DNA of 64,000 nucleotides, taken from NCBI GenBank assembly GCA_934167495.1, contig CAKPKP010000006.1:1-64000 (forward strand), written 5' to 3'. Positions 17,284-26,335 of the stretch are shown piece by piece. Position numbers and translations under genes: made by a program. The notes below the pieces were generated by a model. The model made no database searches. It was not told the DNA's origin and worked only from the letters and a program-made list of their open reading frames with translations. The first letter of the stretch is position 1, and the number at the start of each line of letters is the position of its first letter. Origin of the DNA: an uncultured Clostridia bacterium. GTDB taxonomy: Bacteria > Bacillota > Clostridia > TANB77 > CAG-508.

Positions 17284-18558
17284 TTATTTCATTTCTATGT
17301 AATTAATATCTCTTTTGCTATATTGTTCTGGTTTTAAACCAACATATTTTTTCATATACTCAAGTATAGCAATTAATGATAAAGTACAAATACAACCAAT
17401 TAGAATAGAAGCATAGGCGGTTGTTGTTATATCTAAGAAAAATGAACCTAGGAGTGACAATAGTCCGCCAACAAGACCTTCTATTAATGAATTTGCAGAA
17501 GATATTTTAACTCTCATATCGCTTGTTGCAAAACTACTTAGATACTGAGTTATTAAAGTATAATAAGGACCTTTAGTTATATATTGTACTGTAAATGATG
17601 CAAGTATAATAATTAGCATTAAAGGATATGGTAAGTCGAGTATAACAACTAAACCAAAAAGAATAGCAGAAAGAGTGGATGGTAGACCTAAAATTGATAA
17701 AGTTCTATTTCTCCACTTTTTATGAAATTTCACAGCTTTATTTGATGAGATTCCTGCAATAATTCCTAATACAGCAAATATTATACCTAAAAACTCAGAA
17801 GGAACATTTATATCGTTTAATAAACTTCTTCTGTATGTAGCAAGTAAAGGGAAAATTCCAGCTAATACAGCATTAAATAAAATTAAGCCTCTTAATCTTC
17901 TTGAATTTAATATGTATTTAAAAGCAGATAATAAATCTTTAAAATATTTTTTAACAGTTATTTTATCATTCTCTTTATCTTCAGTAATTTGTTTAGTATC
18001 AACGAACATATAAGACATAATTGTAGAAAGAAGAGCAAACACTAAACAAATTATCATTGGAATATATGGACTAATTAAATATAAAAATCCACTTGCTATT
18101 GATGTTATACTATCTAATACGTAATAAAAAGCTGTACCTCTACCATCTAGTTTTGCAAAAATTTTTCTTCTATTTTCTGTGTTAGGAATTGAATCATACA
18201 AAATGTTAGATTCGCAATTAGTTTTTATAACATAACCAAGTGATAAAATAATATCAGCTATTATATATACAGGTAATCCAGTACAACCAATAACTAGAAG
18301 AGCATAAATTGCAATACAAGAATTTGCAAATATTAAACTATTTCTTTTACCAAATTTATCTATTAATAGTATGGATGGAATTTGGAAAACAGCTTTGAAC
18401 AATAAATAAAATGAATCTGCAAAAAGAACTTCGGAAGCAGTTAATTTCTTTTCAGAAGTTAAAAATAAAAGGGATATAGCATAGTAAAATAGCAAATCCC
18501 AAGATATCATTTTATAGAACGGATATAATTTTATATTTTTTTTCATACTTGAATTCAT
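17284..18558 (-). CDS. Major facilitator superfamily transporter
   Basis: 424 residues with about 12 membrane helices. The loop LIDKFGKRNSLIFAN near 60-75 matches the MFS motif between helices 2 and 3 (D-x-x-G-K/R-R). Substrate unknown; drug or metabolite efflux is common in this branch. I start at ATG 18558, which has CGAGGTGAG upstream, not 69 nt earlier. Its stop is 3 nt from the convergent sleB stop and I see no clear terminator between them. Confidence 0.85.
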   Translation of the reverse strand: MNSSMKKNIKLYPFYKMISWDLLFYYAISLLFLTSEKKLTASEVLFADSFYLLFKAVFQIPSILLIDKFGKRNSLIFANSCIAIYALLVIGCTGLPVYIIADIILSLGYVIKTNCESNILYDSIPNTENRRKIFAKLDGRGTAFYYVLDSITSIASGFLYLISPYIPMIICLVFALLSTIMSYMFVDTKQITEDKENDKITVKKYFKDLLSAFKYILNSRRLRGLILFNAVLAGIFPLLATYRRSLLNDINVPSEFLGIIFAVLGIIAGISSNKAVKFHKKWRNRTLSILGLPSTLSAILFGLVVILDLPYPLMLIIILASFTVQYITKGPYYTLITQYLSSFATSDMRVKISSANSLIEGLVGGLLSLLGSFFLDITTTAYASILIGCICTLSLIAILEYMKKYVGLKPEQYSKRDINYIEMK

Positions 18559-18620
18559 ATACTCACCTCGAATTTTTATTGTCCAAATTATACCATATGG
18601 AATTTTATTTGCAAATAAAA

Positions 18621-18650
18621 TTGACAAAAATGTAATATTATTGATAATAT
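18621..18650 (+). promoter_or_regulatory. Promoter of the yqeG operon
   Basis: TTGACA (18621-18626) and TAATAT (18645-18650) with an 18-nt spacer, about 30 nt before the yqeG start and divergent from the MFS gene. Confidence 0.65.
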
Positions 18651-18679
18651 AGTAATATGCAAAAATAATGGAGGAGCTT

Positions 18680-19177
18680 ATGAATTTATATCCAAAAATA
18701 TATCATCAAAGTGTAAAAGACATTACAATAAAAGAGTTAAAAGACAATAATATAAAAGGCTTAATTCTAGATGTAGATAATACTTTAATAGATTATGATA
18801 AAAATATGCCAGATGGAATAAAAGAATGGTTTGAAAATATAAAAAAAGAAAATATAAAAGGAATAATATTATCTAATAGTAATAAAGAAGAAAAGGTTAA
18901 GAATGTAGCTAAAATACTTGGAATAGAATATATAAATTTTGCTATGAAACCATTTAAATCTGGGTTTAAAAGAGCAAAAGAAAAATTAGAACTAGATGAA
19001 GCAAATATTGCTGTTGTTGGAGATCAGATATTTACAGACGTAATAGGTGCAAATAGATGCAAAATGTTTCCTATACTAGTTGAGCCTATTAATAAAAAAG
19101 ATATTATTATTACTAGAATAAAAAGACCTATAGAGAATATGATAATAAAAAAATTTTTACAAAAGAGGGGAAAATAA
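18680..19177 (+). CDS. YqeG family HAD-IIIA phosphatase
   Basis: 165-residue cytoplasmic HAD-superfamily phosphatase. Motif I is LDVDNTLIDYD near 27-37, motif II is IILSNSN near 63, and VVGDQIFTDVIGAN near 113 is motif IV. The family is widespread in Bacillota, often beside aroE/efp genes. B. subtilis YqeG is essential, and the family is related to phosphatidylglycerophosphatases. ATG 18680 follows ATGGAGGAG, so the earlier in-frame ATG inside that site is rejected. The next gene starts 1 nt after its stop. Confidence 0.92.
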   Translation: MNLYPKIYHQSVKDITIKELKDNNIKGLILDVDNTLIDYDKNMPDGIKEWFENIKKENIKGIILSNSNKEEKVKNVAKILGIEYINFAMKPFKSGFKRAKEKLELDEANIAVVGDQIFTDVIGANRCKMFPILVEPINKKDIIITRIKRPIENMIIKKFLQKRGK

Positions 19178-19178
19178 A

Positions 19179-19959
19179 ATGATGTACATAAATAATACTC
19201 ATATAATGTATTATGTTTTATTTGGATTATTTGGGTTATTAGTTGGAGAATTTGTAGCATGGGTAAATACAAGATTGCCAGAATATAAAAAAGTTATAAC
19301 AAAAGATTTTTTTAAGGAATGGAAAAAAGGAATAAAGTCAAGTTATTTAATGATGTCTATTACAGCAATAACTTACATGGCGTTCTTATATAAGTTTGGA
19401 ATACAAGAAAACTTTTTGAAAAATTTAGAACTTATAAAATTTATGATATTATCACCAATGTTAATATCAGCATTTTTTATAGACTTAAAATTAAGAATTA
19501 TACCAAACAGATTAAATCTTACAATTTTTGAAGTTCGGTTTATTCATAATATTTTTATATGGAATAAACAATGTTAATATAGCAAAAGACATGATACTAG
19601 GTATGCTAGTAGGTGGAGGTGTATTTGTTATAATAACAATACTTGGTGGAATAGTTTCAGGAAAAGAAGCAATGGGATTAGGTGATGTAAAGCTAATGGG
19701 AGCACTAGGAATTTTTTATGGTGTAAACTCTATTTTAGCTTCAACACTAGTTGCTTTTATAATAGGAGCTGTTGCAAGTATTGTAATATTATTAGTTAGA
19801 AAATTTATACTTAAATCTAATGATGAATACATACCATTTGGACCTTTTTTAGTTATGGGTGCACTTATATGCATATTTGTAGATTCAAATGTAGTGTTTG
19901 GAACATTTATGAATTTCTGTCAACTTCTAAGTGATAACATAATAATGTTGTTTCAATAA
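19179..19959 (+). CDS. Type IV prepilin peptidase (A24), read through a +1 shift at CGG
   Basis: Reading 19179-19535 joined to 19537-19959 gives a 259-residue polytopic aspartic peptidase that cleaves (and may methylate) type IV prepilins. The two catalytic Asp regions lie on opposite sides of the break: FIDLKLRIIPNRLN before it and GLGDVKLMG after it. At 19536 the 0 frame meets CGG and then a stop 13 codons on. Skipping the C gives EVGLFIIFLYG and a continuous membrane helix. The N-terminal zinc-motif domain of classical PilD is absent, as in many short A24 members. A prepilin-like LRR protein lies at 28443. It is in an operon after yqeG. Confidence 0.85.
19536..19538 (+). other. In-frame CGG +1 frameshift site 1 (prepilin peptidase)
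   Basis: Context GAA GTT CGG TTT. Skipping C19536 gives GAA GTT GGT TTA (E V G L). The 0-frame stop is at 19575. One of four such sites in the window, all at CGG with a glycine codon in the new frame. Confidence 0.8.
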
Positions 19960-19983
19960 TGGTTAAAGATAGGAGGAATGCTT

Positions 19984-21051
19984 GTGAATAAAAAAATAAG
20001 ATGGCTAAGAGATCAATTAAAATCTCAAAATATACAAGGAATGATAGTTGATAATCCTTTAAATGTAAAATATTTAACTGGTATAGAAGCAGAAGGAACT
20101 TTGCTTCTTACAAGTAAAGATAATATTTTCATAACAGATAGTAGATATATAGAAGCGGTTAATTCACATCTTACACTTGACGATGAAATAATAGTTTATA
20201 ATATAAAAGATATAAGTAGATATGATTATGAAAGCTTTTTTTCTCAATATGAAAATATTGGATTTGAAGAGAAATATATTACATATGAACAATATAAAAA
20301 ATACTTAGTAAATTATAAATCTAATAATCTTATTGAAACAGAAGGAATAATAGAAAATCAAAGAATTGTAAAAGAAGAATATGAAGTAGAAAATATAAGT
20401 AAAGCATGTGAAATTACAGACAAATGCTTTACACATATTATAGATTATATAAAAATAGGAATGACAGAAAAAGAAATAGCTTTTGAAATGGAAAGTTATA
20501 TGATAAAAAATGGAGCAGATTCTTTGGCTTTTGAAACAATAGTAGCCTCTGGACCAAACTCATCAATGCCACATGCGGTTCCAACAAATAGAAAAATAGA
20601 AAAAGGAGATTGCATTTTATTAGATTTTGGGTGCAAGTACAATGGATACTGTTCAGATATGACAAGAACAATTTTTGTTCAAAGTATAGATGAAGATGTA
20701 AAAGAAGCATATGAGTTTATAAGAAAGTTACAAGAAGATATATTAATAGGAGTAAAAGATGGAGGAAACTTAAAAACATTATCAAAGATGTTTGAAAATG
20801 AACTTAAATTAAGAAATTATCAAATGTTACATGCATTAGGACATGGTGTTGGATTAGAAGTACATGAATTACCATTTTTTACAACAAAGTACGATATAGG
20901 AATTAAAGAGAATATGGTTTTAGCAGTAGAACCAGGCTTATATATACCAGGAAGATATGGTATTAGAATAGAAGATACAGTATTCGTAGAAAAAAATAAT
21001 TGTATAAAATTAACTAAATCTGAGAAGAATTATATTATAATACATGGATAA
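19984..21051 (+). CDS. M24 family Xaa-Pro aminopeptidase
   Basis: 355 residues: creatinase-type N-terminal domain (about 1-125) and a pita-bread metallopeptidase domain. Metal ligands are all visible: D and D in LLDFGCKYNGYCSDMTRT, H in HALGHGVGLEVHE, E in AVEPGLYIPG and E in GIRIEDTV. It removes an N-terminal residue next to proline. GTG 19984 is preferred because AGGAGG lies 7 nt before it; ATG 19978 would be only 1 nt from that site. It sits upstream of efp, an association common in Bacillota. Confidence 0.92.
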   Translation: MNKKIRWLRDQLKSQNIQGMIVDNPLNVKYLTGIEAEGTLLLTSKDNIFITDSRYIEAVNSHLTLDDEIIVYNIKDISRYDYESFFSQYENIGFEEKYITYEQYKKYLVNYKSNNLIETEGIIENQRIVKEEYEVENISKACEITDKCFTHIIDYIKIGMTEKEIAFEMESYMIKNGADSLAFETIVASGPNSSMPHAVPTNRKIEKGDCILLDFGCKYNGYCSDMTRTIFVQSIDEDVKEAYEFIRKLQEDILIGVKDGGNLKTLSKMFENELKLRNYQMLHALGHGVGLEVHELPFFTTKYDIGIKENMVLAVEPGLYIPGRYGIRIEDTVFVEKNNCIKLTKSEKNYIIIHG

Positions 21052-21066
21052 ATTTATCATAATAGC

Positions 21067-21095
21067 TTGATTTTATGCATAAAGTATAGTATTAT
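21067..21095 (+). promoter_or_regulatory. Promoter of efp
   Basis: TTGATT (21067-21072), a 17-nt spacer and TATTAT (21090-21095), in the 93-nt gap before efp. Confidence 0.55.
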
Positions 21096-21144
21096 ATTAT
21101 AGTAATTATAATAAAATAAATAAAAAAGAAGAGGGGTAATAAAA

Positions 21145-21711
21145 ATGGCAGAAGTATACATGGCAGGAGATTTAAGAAATGGAACAACTTTTGAATTAGA
21201 TAATTCAGTATATAAAGTAGTAGAGTTTCAACATGTTAAACCAGGAAAAGGAGCAGCTTTCGTAAGAACAAAATTAAAAAACGTTATAAATGGATCTGTT
21301 TTAGAAAGAACATTTAATCCATCAGAAAAATTACAAGGTGCAGAAATTGAAAAAAGAGATATGCAATACCTATATAATGATGAAGATTTATATTATTTCA
21401 TGGATAATGAAACTTTTGAACAAATTCCATTAAACAAAGAACAATTAGGAGATACTTTAAAATACTTAAAAGAAAACATGAATGTAAAAATATTATCATT
21501 CAAAGGAAAAGTATTTGCAGTAGAACCACCTATATTTGTTGAATTAGAAGTTACATATACAGAACCAGGATTTAGTGGAAACACAACAACTACATCTGGA
21601 AAACCAGCAACATTAGAAAATGGTTATGAAATATCTGTACCATTATTTGTTAATATTGGTGATGTAATAAGAATAGATACTAGAACTGGTGAATATATGG
21701 AAAGAATTTAA
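21145..21711 (+). CDS. efp: Elongation factor P
   Basis: 188 residues, full length, three OB-like domains. EF-P rescues ribosomes stalled at polyproline. The tip loop [13 protein letters not shown] near 30-42 carries K32 and K35; K32 is the residue modified with 5-aminopentanol in B. subtilis. The C-terminal signature [17 protein letters not shown] is present. ATG behind AGAGGGG. This host has a protein with long Pro-Thr repeats (55554), a natural client. Confidence 0.97.
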   Translation: MAEVYMAGDLRNGTTFELDNSVYKVVEFQHVKPGKGAAFVRTKLKNVINGSVLERTFNPSEKLQGAEIEKRDMQYLYNDEDLYYFMDNETFEQIPLNKEQLGDTLKYLKENMNVKILSFKGKVFAVEPPIFVELEVTYTEPGFSGNTTTTSGKPATLENGYEISVPLFVNIGDVIRIDTRTGEYMERI

Positions 21712-21727
21712 TGAAGGGAAAGCTTAA

Positions 21728-22150
21728 ATGATTCAGAAAAAATATCAGGAAATAATTAAAGGCTTAGAAAGAAACATAGAAGACCAGAAAGAGTTAGAAT
21801 ATGTTAAAGAACAGTTTTCTGATTTCACAGTATATTTTTTAAATATAATTAACAATATGCAAAACAATTATGAAAAAAGAATTTCTAATATAGAAAATAA
21901 ATTTCAAAAAGTTGAAGATAAGTTAAATTATATTGAAAAAGAATTATTTGACGAAATGGAAAACTTAGAAACCATTAATTGTCCATATTGCGATTACAGC
22001 TTTATGATGGAAGTCGATGAGCAAAAAGAAGAAATTGAATGCCCAGAATGTGGTAACTTGATAGAACTAGATTGGGAAGACTTATCTGAAGATGATATCG
22101 AAAATGATGACAGTTCACAAGAAAATAATTCACAAGATGACGATATGTAA
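21728..22150 (+). CDS. Coiled-coil and zinc-ribbon protein downstream of efp
   Basis: 140 residues: N-terminal helical/coiled-coil region (about 1-80), a zinc ribbon with CPYC and CPEC about 20 residues apart (about 83-108), and a very acidic tail. It resembles the CD1247-type proteins that sit beside efp in other Clostridia. Molecular role unknown. It starts 16 nt after efp (GAAGGGAAAG site), so it is likely in the same transcript, and ends in a hairpin terminator that overlaps its stop codon. Confidence 0.75.
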   Translation: MIQKKYQEIIKGLERNIEDQKELEYVKEQFSDFTVYFLNIINNMQNNYEKRISNIENKFQKVEDKLNYIEKELFDEMENLETINCPYCDYSFMMEVDEQKEEIECPECGNLIELDWEDLSEDDIENDDSSQENNSQDDDM

Positions 22151-22170
22151 AACATATCGTTATTTTTTTA
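22140..22170 (+). terminator. Terminator after the efp operon
   Basis: ACGATATGT (22140-22148) pairs with ACATATCGT (22152-22160), followed by a T-run. The stem includes the stop codon region of the zinc-ribbon gene. Confidence 0.85.
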
Positions 22171-22317
22171 TCTAATATGAAATTCCTCAGAATTTTATAT
22201 TAGATAAATACGTTGTACAGAAATTTGCTATGTGCAAATTTCGCACACGAACAATTAAACATAGGCTGAACGTTACAATTTAAAATATAGAAAAAGTTAA
22301 TCAGCCCACTATTGTTC
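22171..22317 (+). repeat. Structured intergenic repeat, copy 3 (three hairpins)
   Basis: Hairpin 1: 15-nt arms 22171-22185 and 22190-22204 with one G-T wobble. Hairpin 2: GAAATTTGC (22220-22228) and GCAAATTTC (22234-22242), loop TATGT. Hairpin 3: GAACAAT (22249-22255) with ATTGTTC (22311-22317) and GGCTGA with TCAGCC inside. As with copy 2 it starts directly after a T-run terminator. Hairpin 1 differs from copy 2 by paired changes (ATAGG/CCTAT becomes ATATG/TATAT). Confidence 0.9.
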
Positions 22318-22330
22318 TTCAATAGATTTA

Positions 22331-22915
22331 TTAGATATTAAAATAATCTAAAGGATTAACAAAAGTATTATTTGATTTTAATTTTAATGAGAAATGTAGA
22401 TGACATCCTGTTGTTGCACCATTTGTAGGATTATCATTAGAATCTTTGTAAGGATTATTTGAAATGCCGTATACATTTTTTGGACCAACATTGCCTATAA
22501 TATCTCCTTTGTTTATAAAAATTCCTTCTGCAACAATATAATTTGGGGAACAATGGCAATATGAAGCTTTGTATGTATCGTTTTCTAGAATTATGCTACA
22601 ACCACCAGCACCAGAAAAACCAACAAAAGTTATTTTTCCTGAGAAACAAGCTATTAAATTAGTTCCTTCAGGTGCTGCAATATCTATACCGGAGTGATAT
22701 GTAGATGAACCCGTTGTTGGAGCATTTCTATGACCAAATTTTGAAGTGATAGTTTTACTATCTGGAATAGGCCAAATTATATCTTGATTAGAAAGTGAAA
22801 TATTAATATTTGGATAATATATTATAGTTGGGATTAGAATTATTATAAGAAATAAATAAAAAACAAAGAGAAAAATAAGAAATTTTTTATAGAAAATAAA
22901 AAAACTACTATTCAT
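22331..22915 (-). CDS. Membrane-anchored M23 peptidase
   Basis: 194 residues: one membrane helix (about 10-33) and an M23/LytM domain facing outside. Motifs HSGIDIAAPEGT near 79 and GCHLHFSLK near 170 are intact, so an active zinc endopeptidase is likely. Unlike the two hydrolases near ftsEX it has no coiled coil. Its size and layout resemble the sporulation protein SpoIIQ (single helix plus LytM domain), but SpoIIQ function cannot be asserted without spoIIIAH context. ATG behind TTGGAGG. It lies 46 nt downstream of tRNA-Trp on the same strand and could be co-transcribed with it. Confidence 0.85.
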   Translation of the reverse strand: MNSSFFIFYKKFLIFLFVFYLFLIIILIPTIIYYPNINISLSNQDIIWPIPDSKTITSKFGHRNAPTTGSSTYHSGIDIAAPEGTNLIACFSGKITFVGFSGAGGCSIILENDTYKASYCHCSPNYIVAEGIFINKGDIIGNVGPKNVYGISNNPYKDSNDNPTNGATTGCHLHFSLKLKSNNTFVNPLDYFNI

Positions 22916-22961
22916 TAATTGCCTCCAAGGTAATTATAGTAGCCCCCATAAATTATTAAAT

Positions 22962-23037
22962 TGGCAGGGGTACTAAGACTCGAACTCAGACTTGTGGTTT
23001 TGGAGACCATCGTGCTAACCATTAACACTATACCCCT
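22962..23037 (-). tRNA. tRNA-Trp (anticodon CCA)
   Basis: 76 nt including an encoded CCA end. Acceptor AGGGGTA/TACCCCT, D-arm GTGT/GCAC, anticodon loop CTCCAAA giving CCA, T-arm CTGAG/CTTAG around TTCGAGT. The anticodon stem has one A-C mismatch at its outer pair. The sequence is close in design to E. coli tRNA-Trp. It is the only tRNA I find in the window. Confidence 0.95.
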
Positions 23038-23050
23038 ATGAACATTAAAT

Positions 23051-23079
23051 ATTATACACAATTATATTTTACAATGCAA
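23051..23079 (-). promoter_or_regulatory. Promoter of tRNA-Trp
   Basis: On the minus strand TTGCAT (23079-23074), a 17-nt spacer and a perfect TATAAT (23056-23051), 14 nt before the tRNA. Confidence 0.75.
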
Positions 23080-23129
23080 GAGATTTTTGAAAAAATATTA
23101 AAAAACTCAATTCTATATTTTTACAAAAA

Positions 23130-23158
23130 TTGCAAATATCAATAAAATGTGGTAAAAT
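23130..23158 (+). promoter_or_regulatory. Promoter of the RelA/SpoT-like gene
   Basis: TTGCAA (23130-23135), a 17-nt spacer and TAAAAT (23153-23158). Because the -35 box coincides with the most upstream in-frame ATG, that ATG cannot be the start, which supports TTG 23193. Confidence 0.65.
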
Positions 23159-23192
23159 ATATATGTTATATTGTTCAAGAGAGGTGATAAAA

Positions 23193-24494
23193 TTGGATTT
23201 TAGTGAAATTAAAAATAGTATTAATGAAGTTGAAAAAGCAAAGAACAAAAAAAGAGAAGAAATGTCTGAAATGTATGATGAATTGAATAATAATCAGGAA
23301 TTTTTGGATATATTAATGTTACAGATAGCAAAAGATATAGAAACAAAATATCCAGGAGTGCAGTTCAGAATAATATCAAGAATAAAATCACCTGATAGTT
23401 TTTCTGCAAAAGTTGAAAATGATTTAATGGATGTAGGCGAGATTAGTAAAATAAATGATGTAATGATTTATGACATAGTTGCACTTAGTATAATAATAGA
23501 AAATGTTCCAGATGATATAAAAGCTAATGATCCAAAATTTGATAGTCATATTAAAGATTTAATCAATATGAGAAATGAAAGTAAAATAAATATAGATAAA
23601 TATAAAGCAGAAATATCTGATTATAGAAAAAGATTAGTAGAAGATGAAAAACGATTAGAAGAGCATAGAGAAAAGCTTAAAGAAAATAAAGAAAAACAAC
23701 AAGAACAAATATCTCCAGAATTCAAGACGTATTTAGAAGATATGCAGAAATATATTACTTCAAATATATATGATATTGAAGAAAGAATGGAAAATATAAA
23801 TAGAGATATTTTAGATAAAATGAAACCTGTTCAAAGAACAGAAGATAGATATGCTAAAGAAAACAATGACTGTAATAATGCTTTGGCAGATTATATAATA
23901 AAAAATTTGTGTCAATTTGAAAATGTTAAACAATTAAAATTATCTCAAATACCAGGAAGATTAAAAAATAAAGAAAATTATGATGGGTATAAAGCAACAC
24001 ATAATTGTTACAGAACGACTGTACACAATGAAAAAGGTGAGAAATTAAATTTTATTTGTGAAATTCAAGGTAAATCAATAGATGCATTTTATATTGCAGA
24101 TAGAGGAAAAGCTGCAATTTATCATATAAATCAAACTCAGGTTCCAGGAAAAATTGTGAAAGAGAAAAAGTTACCAGAAGATATTTTAAAAATATCAACA
24201 GATGCAGAGAAAGAAGCTTTTAGAAAATATATGGATAAAAAAGTGCCAAGATATAGAGTATATGTTTCATCACCATTATCTAAGGAAGAACTAAATGATA
24301 TGAAGAGTAAAGGAAAAAAAGGCACTAATGGGCATATATATAAATTAAGTAGAAGAGAATCTTTTATGTTATATTACTATAATCAATTAGCAGGAAATGA
24401 AGAGATAAAAATTCAAGGACATCCAGAGGAGTTTAAAGCGATAGCAACAAAGGATATACTTCCAGCGGATGATGGAGAAGAATATGAGTTTTAG
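23193..24494 (+). CDS. RelA/SpoT-like nucleotidyltransferase-fold protein with coiled-coil insert
   Basis: 433 residues. SRIKSPDSF near 58-66 and the later stretch NYDGYKATHNCYRT and FICEIQ look like the R-x-K-x-x-x-S, NGYxSLH and E-x-Q elements of (p)ppGpp synthetase domains. Between them is a charged coiled coil of roughly 140 residues (about 105-245) that ordinary small alarmone synthetases lack. The usual D-x-x-G-x-R block reads YDIVALSI here, missing the Arg, so catalysis is doubtful. TTG start 23193 behind GAGGTG at good spacing, downstream of its promoter. Alarmone or toxin-like nucleotide transfer is only a hypothesis. Confidence 0.55.
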   Translation: MDFSEIKNSINEVEKAKNKKREEMSEMYDELNNNQEFLDILMLQIAKDIETKYPGVQFRIISRIKSPDSFSAKVENDLMDVGEISKINDVMIYDIVALSIIIENVPDDIKANDPKFDSHIKDLINMRNESKINIDKYKAEISDYRKRLVEDEKRLEEHREKLKENKEKQQEQISPEFKTYLEDMQKYITSNIYDIEERMENINRDILDKMKPVQRTEDRYAKENNDCNNALADYIIKNLCQFENVKQLKLSQIPGRLKNKENYDGYKATHNCYRTTVHNEKGEKLNFICEIQGKSIDAFYIADRGKAAIYHINQTQVPGKIVKEKKLPEDILKISTDAEKEAFRKYMDKKVPRYRVYVSSPLSKEELNDMKSKGKKGTNGHIYKLSRRESFMLYYYNQLAGNEEIKIQGHPEEFKAIATKDILPADDGEEYEF

Positions 24495-24520
24495 TATTAT
24501 ACAGAATTATTAAATTGTGG

Positions 24521-24549
24521 TTTACAATAATTGAAAATTATTATATAAT
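24521..24549 (+). promoter_or_regulatory. Promoter of lysS
   Basis: TTTACA (24521-24526), a 17-nt spacer and TATAAT (24544-24549), 33 nt before the GTG start. The leader is too short for a T-box. Confidence 0.75.
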
Positions 24550-24581
24550 AAAACCATTAAAATCGAAAGGAAGAGTTTAAA

Positions 24582-26090
24582 GTGAGTGAAAATAATAATA
24601 TGAATAATGTAAATGAAGAGGAAGTTGTAGATATTAATCATTTAATTCAAGTAAGAAGAGAAAAGTTAAAAGAGTTACAAGATGCTGGAAAAAATCCATT
24701 TGAAGTAACTAAATATGATAGAGAACATCATAGTATGCAAATAAAAAATAATTATGAAGAATTTGAAGGTAAAGATGTTTCAGTAGCAGGAAGAATTATA
24801 GCTAAAAGAATAATGGGAAAAGCATCATTTTGTACAATTCAAGATTCACAAGGCACAATTCAAAGTTATGTTAGTATAAATGATTTAGGAGAAGAAAGTT
24901 ATAAATTATTTAAAACATATGATATAGGAGATATTATAGGATTAAAAGGTTTTGTATTTAAAACAAAAACAGAAGAAATTTCAATACATGCAAAACAAGT
25001 TGATTTATTATCAAAATCTTTAAGACCATTACCAGAAAAATTTCATGGATTAAAAGATCCAGATTTAAGATATAGACAAAGATATGTTGATTTAATAGTA
25101 AATCCAGAAGTAAAGAAAACTTTTGAAATAAGAAGTAAAATAATTAAAGAAATAAGAAAATTCTTGGATGACAAAGGATATATTGAAGTTGAAACACCTA
25201 TATTAAATACTATAGCAGGTGGTGCAACAGCAAGACCATTTGTTACACATCATAATGCATTAAATATTGATATGTATTTAAGAATTGCACCAGAGTTATA
25301 TTTAAAAAGATTAATAGTTGGTGGTTTTGATAAAGTATATGAATTAGGAAGATTATTTAGAAATGAAGGTATGGATTTAAAACACAATCCAGAATTTACA
25401 TCAATGGAATTATATTCAGCATATGAAGATTATAACGATATGATGAATATTACAGAAGAAATGGTTTCTACAATCGCAAATAATATATTAGGAACAACCA
25501 AAATACAATATCAAGGACAAGATATAGATTTAACACCAACATGGAAGAGAATTACAATGATTGATGCAATAAAAGAAGTAACAGGTGTAGATTTCAATAA
25601 TATAAATACAGATGAAGAAGCTATAGAAGCTGCAAAAAATGCTGGAATAGAGATACCAGAAGGAAAGAAAACAAGAGGACATATAATTAATGAATTCTTT
25701 GAAGCAAAAGTAGAAGAAACATTAATTCAACCTACATTTATATATGATTATCCAGTTGAAGTATCACCTTTAACAAAGAGAAAACAATCTGATCCAAGAC
25801 TTACAGAAAGATTTGAAGTATTTATTGGTGGGCGTGAATATGGAAATGCTTATTCAGAGCTTAATGACCCAATAGATCAATATGAAAGATTTGTTGCTCA
25901 AGTTAAAGCAAGAGAAGCAGGAGATGACGAAGCAAATATGATGGATGAAGATTTCGTAAATGCGTTAGAAATAGGCTTACCTCCAACAGGTGGATTAGGA
26001 ATGGGAATCGATAGATTAATAATGTTACTTACAGATTCTTCATCAATTAGAGACGTATTATTATTTCCAACAATGAAACCGCTAAATTAA
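24582..26090 (+). CDS. lysS: Lysyl-tRNA synthetase, class II
   Basis: 502 residues, full length: N-terminal OB-fold anticodon-binding domain (about 50-160) and a class II catalytic core. Motif 1 region [12 protein letters not shown] near 207, motif 2 [19 protein letters not shown] near 262, motif 3 [15 protein letters not shown] near 477. It charges tRNA-Lys in the cytoplasm. GTG start behind AAAGGAAGAG; a second in-frame ATG 18 nt downstream is a less likely start. The last codons are part of a 98-bp tandem duplication that continues past the stop. Confidence 0.97.
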   Translation: MSENNNMNNVNEEEVVDINHLIQVRREKLKELQDAGKNPFEVTKYDREHHSMQIKNNYEEFEGKDVSVAGRIIAKRIMGKASFCTIQDSQGTIQSYVSINDLGEESYKLFKTYDIGDIIGLKGFVFKTKTEEISIHAKQVDLLSKSLRPLPEKFHGLKDPDLRYRQRYVDLIVNPEVKKTFEIRSKIIKEIRKFLDDKGYIEVETPILNTIAGGATARPFVTHHNALNIDMYLRIAPELYLKRLIVGGFDKVYELGRLFRNEGMDLKHNPEFTSMELYSAYEDYNDMMNITEEMVSTIANNILGTTKIQYQGQDIDLTPTWKRITMIDAIKEVTGVDFNNINTDEEAIEAAKNAGIEIPEGKKTRGHIINEFFEAKVEETLIQPTFIYDYPVEVSPLTKRKQSDPRLTERFEVFIGGREYGNAYSELNDPIDQYERFVAQVKAREAGDDEANMMDEDFVNALEIGLPPTGGLGMGIDRLIMLLTDSSSIRDVLLFPTMKPLN

Positions 26091-26280
26091 GAAATCGTGA
26101 GAATTTTACAAAGTAAAATTCACTCGAAGTCAAAAAGAGAATGAAAAGTTGGAAATAATAATTTCCAACAATGAAACCGCTAAATTAAGAAATCGTGAGA
26201 ATTTTACAAAGTAAAATTCACTCGAAGTCAAAAAGAGAATGAAAAGTTGGAAATAATAATTTCCAACAATGAAACCATTA
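26063..26280 (+). repeat. 98-bp tandem repeat covering the lysS 3' end
   Basis: Unit 1 is 26063-26160, unit 2 is 26161-26258 and a partial third unit begins at 26259. The first unit contains the last codons of lysS (PTMKPLN and stop) and later units repeat this as non-coding DNA. Each unit holds an imperfect hairpin (CGTGAGAATTTTAC with GTAAAATTCACTCG), and the junctions form TTGGAAA/ATTTCCAA-type palindromes. It looks like a recent slippage or unequal-exchange duplication. Confidence 0.9.
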
Positions 26281-26335
26281 AATTAGAGTTCAATAGAAAC
26301 AAGAATGAAAAGTTTAAGATTTGAAAGGATTTATA

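Noticed and set aside
24490..24581. T-box riboswitch before lysS
   Set aside because: The leader between the promoter and start is only about 25 nt, with no specifier or T-box sequence.
26063..26280. 98-bp tandem units as a CRISPR or replication iteron array
   Set aside because: The units are contiguous, too long, and include the end of lysS; they fit a segmental duplication.
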